From contig CBDFIN010000011.1 in NCBI GenBank assembly GCA_965248135.1, positions 620,001-684,000 of the forward strand: 64,000 nt of DNA, in the 5' to 3' direction. The notes beneath the pieces were generated by a model. The model was not told the origin of the DNA and searched no databases. It saw nothing but the letters and a program-made list of their open reading frames with translations. Position numbers and translations under genes: made by a program. Shown in pieces: positions 8,448 to 17,587 of this stretch (position 1 is the stretch's first letter; each line of letters begins with the position of its first letter). Source of the DNA: SZUA-100 sp965248135. Lineage in GTDB: Bacteria > Pseudomonadota > Alphaproteobacteria > Rhizobiales > Rhizobiaceae.

Positions 8448-9692
8448 CTATCCTTCATAGTTCCGTTCATCGGCAATCACCTTGCCGTCATTGGGCAGCG
8501 TTTCGGTCAGTTCGACCGCGCCTTTTAGTTTGGTGATATGGCGCATCGAGGCGGCAATAGAATCAAGATCAAGGGTGGCCCCCCGGGCAGCGGTGACCAT
8601 CAATGTCATCGTGTCGTGGCCGCCATTGCGACCGACCCTCAGCCTGGCGCCGGAAACATCACCATGCTCTTTGACGATCTGGGCCACCTGCTTGGGATCG
8701 ACAAACATGCCCTTGACCTTGGTGCGCTGGTCGGCGCGGCCCATCCATCCGGCAATACGCATATTGGTGCGGCCACAGGGCGAGCGGCCCGGCAATACGG
8801 CAGAAAGATCGCCCGTACCAAAGCGTACCAGCGGATAGGTGAGATTGAAATTGGTCACCACCAACTCACCAACCTCGCCATCGGCCACCGGATCGTCGGT
8901 GCCGGGGCGGACGATCTCGACGATCAGGTTTTCGTTAACTATCATGCCCTCACAGGGCTTGCCGTCCTGCAGGCTCTCATAGGCGATTATACCGAGATCG
9001 GCGGTCGCGTAGGCCTGCAAAACCGAAATGCCTCGGGCCTGATAGTCGGCACGCATTGAAGGAAACAGCGCGCCGCCTGAAACCAGTGCCTTGTCGATAC
9101 AGGAAAGATCGACACCCAGCTCGGCAGCCTTGTCGAGGATAACTTTCAGATAATCCGGCGTCCCGACATAGGCACTCGGCTGCAGGGCCTTGGCCGCCTC
9201 AACCTGCATTTCAGTATTGCCGATGCCGGCCGGAAACAAGATGCAGCCAAGCGCGCGTGCGCCCTCATCCAGAATAAATCCACCCGGGGTCATGTGATAG
9301 GCGAGCACGTTCTGCACGATATCACCAGGCCGCAGACCGGCGGCATAAAGAGAACGAGCCGCCTGCCACGGATCAACGCCCAATCCTTGCGGCTCCCAGA
9401 TCGGACCGGGAGACATGAACACCCGTTGACCATTGAGCGCCGCCATATTGACAAATCCACCAAAGGGCGGGCTTTTTGCCTGCGCCGCCATCAACGCCGA
9501 TTTGCGCAGCACCGGCAGTTGGCCAAGTGCTGCCCTGCCCGTGATGGTGGCTAGATCAACACCCGCAAGATGGTTGGCCAGTCCGTTGGAAACTGCTACC
9601 GCCCGATCAAGAAAATCCGGCAGGCGAGCAAACAGCGCGGCCTCACGCGCTTGCGGATCAGCAGTTTCCAGTGCATCGTAGTAAGTGCTCAT
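8448..9692 (-). CDS. PaaK-like adenylate-forming ligase (phenylacetate-CoA ligase family), atypical P-loop
   Basis: 414 aa. The C-terminal half has the usual features of the PaaK branch: YATADLG (in place of YGxSE), RFGTGDLS, GRADQRTKVKGMFVDP, and a final LPNDGKV that supplies the catalytic Lys. The N-terminal phosphate-binding loop, normally a Ser/Thr/Gly-rich SSGTTGxP, is replaced here by MSPGPIWEPQ at about residues 93-102. It ends the block of acyl-CoA ligase and Liv transporter genes, so it probably activates an imported aryl or other acid as a CoA ester. The start overlaps the stop of the upstream small membrane protein gene by 4 bp. The substrate is unknown. Confidence 0.75.
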   Translation of the reverse strand: MSTYYDALETADPQAREAALFARLPDFLDRAVAVSNGLANHLAGVDLATITGRAALGQLPVLRKSALMAAQAKSPPFGGFVNMAALNGQRVFMSPGPIWEPQGLGVDPWQAARSLYAAGLRPGDIVQNVLAYHMTPGGFILDEGARALGCILFPAGIGNTEMQVEAAKALQPSAYVGTPDYLKVILDKAAELGVDLSCIDKALVSGGALFPSMRADYQARGISVLQAYATADLGIIAYESLQDGKPCEGMIVNENLIVEIVRPGTDDPVADGEVGELVVTNFNLTYPLVRFGTGDLSAVLPGRSPCGRTNMRIAGWMGRADQRTKVKGMFVDPKQVAQIVKEHGDVSGARLRVGRNGGHDTMTLMVTAARGATLDLDSIAASMRHITKLKGAVELTETLPNDGKVIADERNYEG

Positions 9693-10168
9693 CGCCAGTC
9701 CTCCGACAGGGCTTGTGTGACCGGAAAATACCGCTCGATTGAACGGACGATGGTTTCAGTGTCGGCATCGAGCAACGAAAGGTCAACCACAAATCCGTTG
9801 GTTTCATTCATGCTCCCGCCTTCTCCACGCTGCCAGGTGACAATACGCAAGCGAACCTCCTGCTCGATAAATTCGAGTTTGACTGTACGAATATTTTCCC
9901 AGCCAATCACCCGGTTAGAGTGACGCAGATCGGCAATTCCGCCGTGGTGGACGGAAAGCACAACCTCGTTGCGCAGAAAATGATAGATCATCCGAGCCGA
10001 TAAAAAGGCGAAGAAAAACGATCCGGTACCGTAGGTGATAATCCTGTAGTGCGGCACACCGAGTGAACCAAGCACCGCATAGGTGGTAAAGGTAATTGCT
10101 GCAGTCAACGCCAGGGATGCAAAAACCATGGTGTAAAAACGCGAACGGGAATAGCGGAACTGATGCAA
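9689..10168 (-). CDS. Small membrane protein with PH-like C-terminal domain, unknown function
   Basis: 159 aa, not recognised as a named protein. Two hydrophobic helices (about residues 13-35 and 43-64) are followed by a beta-rich soluble tail with the pattern VVLSVHHGGIADLRHSNRVIGWENI, which resembles the bacterial PH-like membrane-associated fold. It lies between the LivF ATPase gene and the PaaK-like ligase, overlapping the latter by 4 bp, so it is co-translated with it. A role in supporting the transporter or ligase at the membrane is a guess from position only. Confidence 0.65.
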   Translation of the reverse strand: MHQFRYSRSRFYTMVFASLALTAAITFTTYAVLGSLGVPHYRIITYGTGSFFFAFLSARMIYHFLRNEVVLSVHHGGIADLRHSNRVIGWENIRTVKLEFIEQEVRLRIVTWQRGEGGSMNETNGFVVDLSLLDADTETIVRSIERYFPVTQALSEDWR

Positions 10169-10207
10169 TTTAGCCGCCCTGTGCCGCTTTCAGCCGGTCG
10201 CAGCCAT

Positions 10208-11038
10208 TCAGGCCAGCCATCTTTTACGACGTTTATAGTGTTTCACATTGCGGAATGATTTGCGCTCATCACCGCCGATGCCGAGATAGAATTCCTTGAC
10301 ATCCTCATTCTCGCTGAGCTCGGAAGCAATACCGTCCATCACCACCCGGCCGGATTCCAGAATATAGCCATAGGTTGCAAATTTGAGCGCGATATTGGTG
10401 TTTTGCTCAGCCAGCAGGAAGGAAACCCCTTCCTTGACATTGAGATCTCGAACGATTTCGAAAATTTCCTGCACCAGTTGAGGTGCCAGGCCCATCGAGG
10501 GCTCATCAAGCAGGATCATCGACGGCTTCGACATCAGCGCCCTTCCAATGGCGCACATTTGCTGTTCACCGCCGGATGTATAACCGGCAAGAGAGCTACG
10601 ACGTTCGCGTAGGCGCGGGAAATAATCATAGACCAGATCAAGATGGCGTTTGATTGCCGCATTGCCGTCCTTGCGGGTGAAAGCACCGGTGAGAAGGTTC
10701 TCCTCGATGGTCAAATGGCCGAAACAGTGCCGGCCTTCCATCACCTGAATACATCCGCGGCGCACCAGTTCGTTCGGCGACAGCGCCTGCACCTCGTCTC
10801 CGTTAAACACGATATTGCCTTTGGTTACCTCGCCGCGTTCTCCATGCAGCAAATTGGAAACAGCCTTCAGCGTCGTCGTCTTGCCGGCTCCGTTGGCGCC
10901 AAGAATGGCGACAATACCGCCCTTAGGCACATTGAGTGAAACACCCTTGAGCACCAAAATGACGTGATTATAGATCACCTCGATATTGTTTACCGAAAGA
11001 ATTTCAGGCTGCGGTTCGGTTTGTTCGGCAAGGCTCAT
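10208..11038 (-). CDS. Branched-chain-type ABC transporter ATPase (LivF family)
   Basis: 276 aa. Walker A GANGAGKTT (about residues 48-56), signature YTSGGEQQM, and Walker B MILLDEPSMGL are all present. The C-terminal extension KEFYLGIGG followed by a basic tail is typical of the LivF branch found beside acyl-CoA ligases. It pairs with the LivG-type ATPase at 14632-15477 to power the importer. It lies about 100 bp downstream of the binding-protein gene, past a hairpin, in the same direction. Confidence 0.9.
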   Translation of the reverse strand: MSLAEQTEPQPEILSVNNIEVIYNHVILVLKGVSLNVPKGGIVAILGANGAGKTTTLKAVSNLLHGERGEVTKGNIVFNGDEVQALSPNELVRRGCIQVMEGRHCFGHLTIEENLLTGAFTRKDGNAAIKRHLDLVYDYFPRLRERRSSLAGYTSGGEQQMCAIGRALMSKPSMILLDEPSMGLAPQLVQEIFEIVRDLNVKEGVSFLLAEQNTNIALKFATYGYILESGRVVMDGIASELSENEDVKEFYLGIGGDERKSFRNVKHYKRRKRWLA

Positions 11039-11070
11039 GGGTGAAAATCCGGATAGTAGCCAGTATTGTT

Positions 11071-11098
11071 GACCAGCCCCATCGACTTGGGGCCGGTC
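11071..11098 (-). promoter_or_regulatory. Intercistronic hairpin after Liv-type binding protein
   Basis: Positions 11071-11080 and 11089-11098 form a 10-bp stem around an 8-nt loop. In the minus-strand RNA the one non-Watson-Crick position becomes a G-U pair, so the stem is complete in that direction. No T run follows on the minus side, which argues for an mRNA-stabilising hairpin after the binding-protein cistron and not a terminator. Confidence 0.5.
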
Positions 11099-11139
11099 GT
11101 TTTTGATGCAGTCAAATCAGCGGTATTGCGAACTGCTGA

Positions 11140-12441
11140 TTAATTGCAGGACTGGGTTTTCCAGCCGGGCTTGTCGGAAATGTACTTGGCAGCTGCAGCT
11201 TCAAGCAACGGACGAACCACATCATTCATCGGCGCGATGGGGTCAGTAATCTTTTCCCACGCTGAACCATTCCATTGCTGAATGAACACGCCGCCAGCGC
11301 CTTCGTGGTCCTTGCACGATGCTTTGATCGGAGCAGCAAAGCCCTCAAGACCGAGCTCCTTCATCCGATCTGCAGAAAGATCGAAGGTTTCAAGTCCAAC
11401 CCGCATATCGGCGCCGGTTATGGCTTTTTTGCCGCTTGCCTTTTGTGCTGCAGCAATTGCTTCCGCCACGATTACGGCGTTGAAGAGACCACGATTGTAA
11501 AGCACGTTGCCCACTTCGCTCTTGTCTTTTACCTGGCTGTTTCCAGCATCGACAACATGCTTGATCACGTCCTGCAGCGCCGGGAAGTCAGTACCGATAC
11601 CGGAGAAGTTGGCAGCAAGATAGCCTTTACCAACAGCACCAACCGGATCGAGATCGGCATTGGCGCCAGACCACCAGTTGCCAATGAATTTATCGAGCGG
11701 GAAGCGGATTTTAGCTGCTTCCTTGATCGCGGTGGAATTCATTGCACCCCAGCCCCACATAATCATCCAGTCCGGGCGTTCCTTACGCACGTTCAGCCAA
11801 TGGGAAGACTGGCTCTGCATTTCCTTACCGGCAACCGGAAATTTGGCAACTGTAAAGCCCATTGATGCGGCCAGTTTTTCGAGCAACGGGATAGGCTCTT
11901 TGCCATAACCCACATCAAGATAGATGTAGCCAATTTTCTTGCCCTTGATACCACCATTGGCATCAATGTGCTTCAATATCGCAGATAGCTGGCTCCAATA
12001 ACTGGTCGGATAGTTAAATGTCCATGGAAATTTTTCACCAATGGCCGCTGCAGAAAGACCGTATCCCATCGAGAAAACCGGAATTTCATCAACAGGCGCT
12101 TTGGGGATCAGCTGCAAAGTAATACCGGTCGAATAAGGATTGTAAACCAGCGCGCCCTTGCCTTTGGTGGCTTCATAGCACTCGACGCCTTTTTGTGCAT
12201 TATAGCCGGTCTCGCATTCTTCCACCACCAACTTAACACCACCGATGCCGCCATCGCGGGCATTAAGCATGTTCATGTAGTCGGCAAAACCGTTGGCGAT
12301 CGGAATACCACCACCGGCATATGCACCGGTGCGATAGCTCAGCGATGGTACATAAAGCACATCCTCCGCGCTGGCGGTCGTCGCCTGCACGCCGCTCACC
12401 ATTGCGACGGCTGCTGCTCCCAATATTAGTTTTTTGAACAT
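11140..12441 (-). CDS. ABC transporter substrate-binding protein (branched-chain amino acid / LivK type)
   Basis: 433 aa with a Sec signal peptide (MFKKLILGAAAVAMVSG, cleavage after ASA near residue 25) and strong ribosome site GGAGGAACATTT. The mature part has the Leu/Ile/Val-binding fold: GGIGGVKLVVEECETGYNAQKGVECYE near the N-terminus and KKIGYIYLDVGYG in the central hinge. The protein is longer than LivK itself (about 345-370) and matches the subgroup encoded with long-chain and aryl-CoA ligases. It should deliver the substrate to LivH and LivM; given the two ligases in the block, an aromatic or fatty acid is more likely than an amino acid. Confidence 0.85.
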   Translation of the reverse strand: MFKKLILGAAAVAMVSGVQATTASAEDVLYVPSLSYRTGAYAGGGIPIANGFADYMNMLNARDGGIGGVKLVVEECETGYNAQKGVECYEATKGKGALVYNPYSTGITLQLIPKAPVDEIPVFSMGYGLSAAAIGEKFPWTFNYPTSYWSQLSAILKHIDANGGIKGKKIGYIYLDVGYGKEPIPLLEKLAASMGFTVAKFPVAGKEMQSQSSHWLNVRKERPDWMIMWGWGAMNSTAIKEAAKIRFPLDKFIGNWWSGANADLDPVGAVGKGYLAANFSGIGTDFPALQDVIKHVVDAGNSQVKDKSEVGNVLYNRGLFNAVIVAEAIAAAQKASGKKAITGADMRVGLETFDLSADRMKELGLEGFAAPIKASCKDHEGAGGVFIQQWNGSAWEKITDPIAPMNDVVRPLLEAAAAKYISDKPGWKTQSCN

Positions 12442-12592
12442 AAATGTTCCTCCTTGCTGTTAAGGCGGCTGCAATGCGCGCGCCACCCGGTCAATTGAAA
12501 CCTGATGTTAGTATCCAACAGACCCGGTTCCACGGCCGGTCGGATATTTGCCTTTGCTCCGCGAGCCTGCGCGGACAATACATGCAACCATC

Positions 12593-13669
12593 TTAGTAGG
12601 GAAATGGCCAGGTAAGCAATTTTTGTTTGCCAATCGCCCAAAGCCGCGCCAATCCGTGTGGCTCAACAATCAGGAAAAAGATAATCAACCCACCGACAAT
12701 CATAAAGTTGATATGTTCCACCGTGGCTGCACTGATATCCAAACCTATCAGCCCCGGCGCTGCCCGAATAACAATGGGCAGCAGCCAGATAAACGCCGCT
12801 CCCATGAACGAACCAAGCAAACTGCCCAGCCCGCCTAGCACCACCATGAACAGGATCAAAAATGAATGATTGACGTCAAAACTTTCCACCTCGGCAGCAC
12901 CAAGCCAGAAAAACACCATCATCGCGCCGGCCACACCGCAATAGAACGACGATACCGCAAAGGCCGACAGTTTTGCCTGCAGCGGGCGGACACCCATCAG
13001 TTCGGCGGCAATATCCATATCGCGGATCATCATCCACGAGCGGCCAATACGACCATGGATGATGTTCGAGGCAATCCACGTCATGGCAACGACAATCGAC
13101 AGCACGACAAGATAGCGGGTCGTCGGGGTGGCCGAAGCGCCGGTGACAATAATACCCAGCGCCTCGCGCTGCGGTACTTCGATAGCGCCTGAATCGTTGT
13201 AATTATAGAGCCATGGAATGCGGATAAAGCACCACTCGAGAAAAAATTGCGCTGCCAGTGTCGTTACTATCAGATAGAAACCTTTGATCCTCAGCGATGG
13301 CAGGCCGAAGACCATGCCGATGCCGGCGGAAAAAATGCCCGAGGCGACGATCAAAAAGATGATATTCACATCCGGAAAAATCGACGTCATCTTGTAACAT
13401 GCATAGGCACCGACACCCATGAAGGCCCCGGTGCCGAGCGAAATCTGCCCGGTATAGCCGGTCAGAATGTTTAAACCGATTGCCGCCAGCGAAAAGATCA
13501 GAAACGGGATCATCATCGAATTGAGAAAAAAATCATTGCCGAAAAGCGGAATGGCGACGAAAGCAATAACCAGGAAAATACCGATGGCGATTCGGTCCTG
13601 GAGGATCGGAAAGATCGCCTGATCGTCCTTGTAGTTGGTCTTGAACTGGCCGGCCTCGCGGTAAAACAT
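12593..13669 (-). CDS. Branched-chain-type ABC transporter permease (LivM family)
   Basis: 358 aa with eight or more membrane helices. The family hallmarks LNILTGYTGQISLGTGAFMGVGAY (about residues 65-88) and MVVLGGLGSLLGSFMGAAF near the C-terminus are clear. It forms the membrane channel with the LivH protein. It lies 6 bp after livH and before the binding-protein gene in transcription order, which is unusual because the binding protein is not first; about 150 bp separate it from that gene. Confidence 0.9.
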   Translation of the reverse strand: MFYREAGQFKTNYKDDQAIFPILQDRIAIGIFLVIAFVAIPLFGNDFFLNSMMIPFLIFSLAAIGLNILTGYTGQISLGTGAFMGVGAYACYKMTSIFPDVNIIFLIVASGIFSAGIGMVFGLPSLRIKGFYLIVTTLAAQFFLEWCFIRIPWLYNYNDSGAIEVPQREALGIIVTGASATPTTRYLVVLSIVVAMTWIASNIIHGRIGRSWMMIRDMDIAAELMGVRPLQAKLSAFAVSSFYCGVAGAMMVFFWLGAAEVESFDVNHSFLILFMVVLGGLGSLLGSFMGAAFIWLLPIVIRAAPGLIGLDISAATVEHINFMIVGGLIIFFLIVEPHGLARLWAIGKQKLLTWPFPY

Positions 13670-13675
13670 AACGCC

Positions 13676-14632
13676 TCAAACTCTCTCGATAATTTTTTCG
13701 CCGAACAGGCCCTGCGGCCTGAACAGCAAAAAGATAAGCGCAACCACATAGGCAAACCAACCCTCGACGCCGCCACCCAAAAGCCCGCCCCAATAGACCT
13801 CGAATATCTTTTCGCCAAAACCGATGATCAAGCCGCCGATAATGGCGCCTGGCACCGAAGTAAAACCACCCAGGATCAGCACCGGCAAAGCTTTCAGCGC
13901 GACAATTTGCAAGGCGAAGGAAACATCGGAACGCGCACCCCACATAATGCCTGTGGCAAGCGCCACAATGCCGGCGGCAAACCACACGATAACCCAGATC
14001 TGGTTGAGCGAAATGCCGACCGAAAGCGCCGCCTGGTGGTCGTCCGCCACCGCCCGCAAGGCGCGGCCAATCCTCGTCTTGGAAAAGAAAATCGCCAACC
14101 CCACAACCATGATCGCGGCAATAATCGCTGCAGCGATATCAATATGCTGAAGGATGACAATGCCGCCAAATACTTCAAAATCGGTCGAACCCGTGGGCAA
14201 TCCCAATTGCTCGGTTATCATCGATTTCGGTTCACCGCCAAAGATCAGCTCACCAAAACCGATGAGGAAATAGGTCAAGCCAATGGTGGCCATGAACAGG
14301 ATAATGTCCGGCTGGTTGACCAGATGGCGCAACACCACCCGCTCCACCGTCCAGGCGAGAGCACCCATGATGGCCAGCGCCAAAAACAGCGCCACATAGG
14401 CCGGAATACCCAGCGAATAAAGCCCGACCAGCGAAAGGGCGGCAAACACCACCATGATGCCCTGGGCAAAATTGAATACGCCGGAGGCCTTGAAGATCAA
14501 CACAAAACCCAGTGCGATCAACGCATAGAGCGTGCCGGCGACAAAGCCCTCCCACAGCACTTGCAGCAAAAAGTCCGGCAATTGCACCATCTGCACAAAC
14601 GGGTCCACGAATATGCCATAGAGCAGCTCCAT
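13676..14632 (-). CDS. Branched-chain-type ABC transporter permease (LivH family)
   Basis: 318 aa, highly hydrophobic throughout. ALIALGFVLIFKASGVFNFAQG (about residues 37-58) and LILGGFTSVPGAIIGGLIIGFGE (about 252-274) are LivH signatures, the second being the EAA-like loop that meets the ATPase. It partners LivM. Its start overlaps the stop of the livG gene by one base, showing tight operon packing. Confidence 0.9.
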   Translation of the reverse strand: MELLYGIFVDPFVQMVQLPDFLLQVLWEGFVAGTLYALIALGFVLIFKASGVFNFAQGIMVVFAALSLVGLYSLGIPAYVALFLALAIMGALAWTVERVVLRHLVNQPDIILFMATIGLTYFLIGFGELIFGGEPKSMITEQLGLPTGSTDFEVFGGIVILQHIDIAAAIIAAIMVVGLAIFFSKTRIGRALRAVADDHQAALSVGISLNQIWVIVWFAAGIVALATGIMWGARSDVSFALQIVALKALPVLILGGFTSVPGAIIGGLIIGFGEKIFEVYWGGLLGGGVEGWFAYVVALIFLLFRPQGLFGEKIIERV

Positions 14633-15477
14633 CAGTGTGCCACTCCCAGATAAGCATCGATAACAGCCTGATCGGCCTGCACTTCGGAAGGCAGGCCATC
14701 GGCGATTTTCTTGCCGTAATCGAGCACCACCACCCGGTCCGCCAGATCCATTACCACACCCATGTCATGTTCAATCAGGGCTATGGTCGTGCCGAATTGC
14801 TGATTTACATCCAAAATAAAACGGCTCATGTCCTCTTTTTCTTCCAGATTCATCCCGGCCATCGGTTCATCAAGCAACAGCAGCGTCGGTTCGGCGGCAA
14901 GCGCCCGCCCCAGTTCTACCCGTTTTTTCAAACCATAGGGCAATTGGCCCACCGGGGTCTTGCGGATCGCCTCGATTTCAAGGAAATCGACAATCTGCTC
15001 GACTGCGCGGCGATGTTCAATCTCCTCATTCATGGCCGGTCCAAAACGTAGCATTTGCCAGAAGAAGTTTTTATTCATTTTCAATAATCGACCGGCCATG
15101 ATGTTGTCGAGCGTTGACATGCCGGTAAAAAGCGCGACGTTCTGGAAAGTGCGCGAGATGCCCTGGCTGGCGGCCATATGGGGGCGCATCTTGCGGCGAT
15201 GCTGGCCCATGAAAGTGATGGTGCCCTGCTGGGGATGGTAAAAACCGTTGATGACATTCAGCATCGACGTCTTGCCGGCCCCGTTGGGACCGATGATGGC
15301 ACGGATTTCGCCCTTGTTGACGTTGAATGAGACGTTTTGAATGGCCTTCACACCACCGAATGAAAGCGAAACATCATCGACGCTCAACAATTCGGCTCCA
15401 GGCGCAACACCATCATCCCGCGCCGCCAGCTTGAAGGCGCCATTGCCATCGACGGCATCCAATTCAGCGACGCTCAT
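14632..15477 (-). CDS. Branched-chain-type ABC transporter ATPase (LivG family)
   Basis: 281 aa. After a variable 27-residue head, the ABC domain starts at LLSVDDVSLSFGGVKA. Walker A is GPNGAGKTS, the signature is the degenerate LPYGLKKRVELGRAL typical of LivG, and Walker B is LLLLDEPMAGMN. It pairs with the LivF-type ATPase. It overlaps the acyl-CoA synthetase stop by 4 bp, so uptake and activation genes are co-translated. Confidence 0.9.
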   Translation of the reverse strand: MSVAELDAVDGNGAFKLAARDDGVAPGAELLSVDDVSLSFGGVKAIQNVSFNVNKGEIRAIIGPNGAGKTSMLNVINGFYHPQQGTITFMGQHRRKMRPHMAASQGISRTFQNVALFTGMSTLDNIMAGRLLKMNKNFFWQMLRFGPAMNEEIEHRRAVEQIVDFLEIEAIRKTPVGQLPYGLKKRVELGRALAAEPTLLLLDEPMAGMNLEEKEDMSRFILDVNQQFGTTIALIEHDMGVVMDLADRVVVLDYGKKIADGLPSEVQADQAVIDAYLGVAH

Positions 15478-17453
15478 TCAGCCGCCTCCTTCATTGCATG
15501 TACCGGTTTGAAGGTCTTGGCTTTCCTGATCTCGATAGTCGCCGAGATTTTGCCTTTGCGGCCGTCCTCAAAAACCACCTCGGTTTCGACATAGCGTTCG
15601 TTTGAGCCATCATAAAGCGCATCGATCAATTCACCATAGCGCTCGGCGATAAATGAACGCCGCACTTTCAAGGTGCGGGTCAATTCGCCATCATCGGCGT
15701 CCAATTCCTTGTGCAACACCAAAAACCGGGTGATCTGGCTGCGCGCCATCTTCTCTTCGGTGGCCAGATCAGCGTTCACCTCTTCCACATGCTCCTGTAT
15801 CATCCGGTAGACTTCGGGATGGGCGGCCAGTTCCTGATAGCTGGCATAGGCAATATTGTTGCGTTCGGCCCAGTTGCCGACCGATGTCAGGTCAATATTG
15901 ACAAAAGCGGCGCAGAAATCTCTGCCATCACCAAAACTCACCGCCTCCTTGATATTGGGGAAGAATTTCAGTTTGTTTTCGATATATTTGGGCGCAAACA
16001 TGCCGCCATTATTCAGTTTTCCAACATCCTTGGCCCGGTCAATTATCCGCAAATGGCCGTCTGAATCGATAAAACCCGCATCACCGGTATGCACCCACCC
16101 CTCTTCGGTTTTGGTCGATTTGGTGGCTTCGTCGTTTTTGAAATAACCCTTGAATACGCCCGGCGAACGATACATCACCTCGCCACTGTCGGCGATGTCG
16201 ATTTCGACTCCCGGCGACGGTTTGCCGACCGTGTCGGCGCTGATTTCACCATCCGGCTGGGCGGTGATATAGACGCTCGCCTCGGTCTGTCCGTAAAGCT
16301 GCTTGAGATTGAGCCCAAGCGAGCGATAAAACCGGAAAATTTCCGGTCCAATGGCCTCGCCCGCGGTATAGCCAACCTTCATGCGCGTCATGCCAAGGCG
16401 GTTTTTCAACGGCCCATAAACCAGCAGTTCCCCCAAACCATATTTCAGCCGATCCCATGCGCCGACCCGTTCACCGTTCAAAATACGCTCGCCCACCTTG
16501 CGGGCATGGGCCATAAAATACTTGAACATCTTCTGTTTCAGCCGGCCCGCGTCTTCCATCCCCACCATGATTGCCGTCAACATGACCTCAAACACCCGCG
16601 GTGGCGCGAAAAAATAGCTCGGTGCAATTTCCCGCCGGTCCACATCGGCCGTCTCCGGGCTTTCCGGACAACACACGCAATAGCCGGCGGTATAGGACTG
16701 GGCATAGGAAAATACATGATCGCCAACCCAGGCAAGTGGCAGGTAGGCGATGATCTCTTCGTTTTCATCGAAGTGATCGAAACTGTTGGCATTGCGTGCC
16801 GATTCCACCAGATTGTGAAAGGTAAGCATAACCCCCTTGGGCTTGCCGGTGGTGCCGGAGGTGTACAAGATCACCGCCACATCATCGCTTTTCAAGCCGT
16901 CGATTGTGGCACGCCAGGCGTCATCACCATCACGCTCCTTCCTGGCCTGTCCGAGCTTTTGCACCTGGTTGATGGAGTGCAGGTTGCCATGATCATAGTC
17001 GCGCAGGCCGCGCGGTTCGTCATAGATGATCTTTTCCAGTTGGGCGAGTTCATCACCCATCGACAATACCTTGTCGACCTGTTCCTGATCCTGACAAACG
17101 ATGAAGGTGACTTCGGCGTGATTAAGCACGAAAACCATCTCTTCGGCGACCGAGTCCGAGTAGACCGGCACCGGTATGCAACCGAGCGCTTGAACCGCAC
17201 AAAATGTCCAATATAAACGAGGCCTGTTGGCGCCGACAATGGCGACCTTTTCACCCGGTTTCAGCCCGAGTTCCGCCAATCCCATAGAATATGTGCGGAT
17301 TTCATCCAGCATCTCGGCCCAAGACCAGCTTTGCCAAATGCCAAATTCCTTGTGGCGCATGGCTGGACGATTGCCAAACCGGGAGGCGTTTTCAATCAAA
17401 CATTGTGGGAACGTGAGCGCAGCCCCACTGGCTGCAGATGCATTGACTGACAT
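15474..17453 (-). CDS. AMP-dependent long-chain-type acyl-CoA synthetase
   Basis: 659 aa, first gene of the block. Adenylate-forming motifs are intact: VILYTSGTTGKPKGVML (about residues 193-209), YGQTEASVYI, and HTGDAGFIDSDGHLRIIDRAKD. The length and the insert after the TGD motif match the FadD15/long-chain branch that travels with Liv-type transporters in many proteobacteria. It would trap the imported acid as its CoA thioester in the cytoplasm. The space before it (17454-17587) should hold the block promoter. The fatty or aryl acid used cannot be told from sequence. Confidence 0.85.
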   Translation of the reverse strand: MSVNASAASGAALTFPQCLIENASRFGNRPAMRHKEFGIWQSWSWAEMLDEIRTYSMGLAELGLKPGEKVAIVGANRPRLYWTFCAVQALGCIPVPVYSDSVAEEMVFVLNHAEVTFIVCQDQEQVDKVLSMGDELAQLEKIIYDEPRGLRDYDHGNLHSINQVQKLGQARKERDGDDAWRATIDGLKSDDVAVILYTSGTTGKPKGVMLTFHNLVESARNANSFDHFDENEEIIAYLPLAWVGDHVFSYAQSYTAGYCVCCPESPETADVDRREIAPSYFFAPPRVFEVMLTAIMVGMEDAGRLKQKMFKYFMAHARKVGERILNGERVGAWDRLKYGLGELLVYGPLKNRLGMTRMKVGYTAGEAIGPEIFRFYRSLGLNLKQLYGQTEASVYITAQPDGEISADTVGKPSPGVEIDIADSGEVMYRSPGVFKGYFKNDEATKSTKTEEGWVHTGDAGFIDSDGHLRIIDRAKDVGKLNNGGMFAPKYIENKLKFFPNIKEAVSFGDGRDFCAAFVNIDLTSVGNWAERNNIAYASYQELAAHPEVYRMIQEHVEEVNADLATEEKMARSQITRFLVLHKELDADDGELTRTLKVRRSFIAERYGELIDALYDGSNERYVETEVVFEDGRKGKISATIEIRKAKTFKPVHAMKEAAE

Positions 17454-17587
17454 GCGCCGAACTCAACCTCCCCAATGTCCGTTTGCCGGATTTCTGTGGT
17501 TTTGAGCAGTCTATTATGAATGCCCGCGAGATCAAGTGTTTCTTTTGTCTCATGCAGGGCTCGCAGATGGCGCTCGTAACCGATAAT

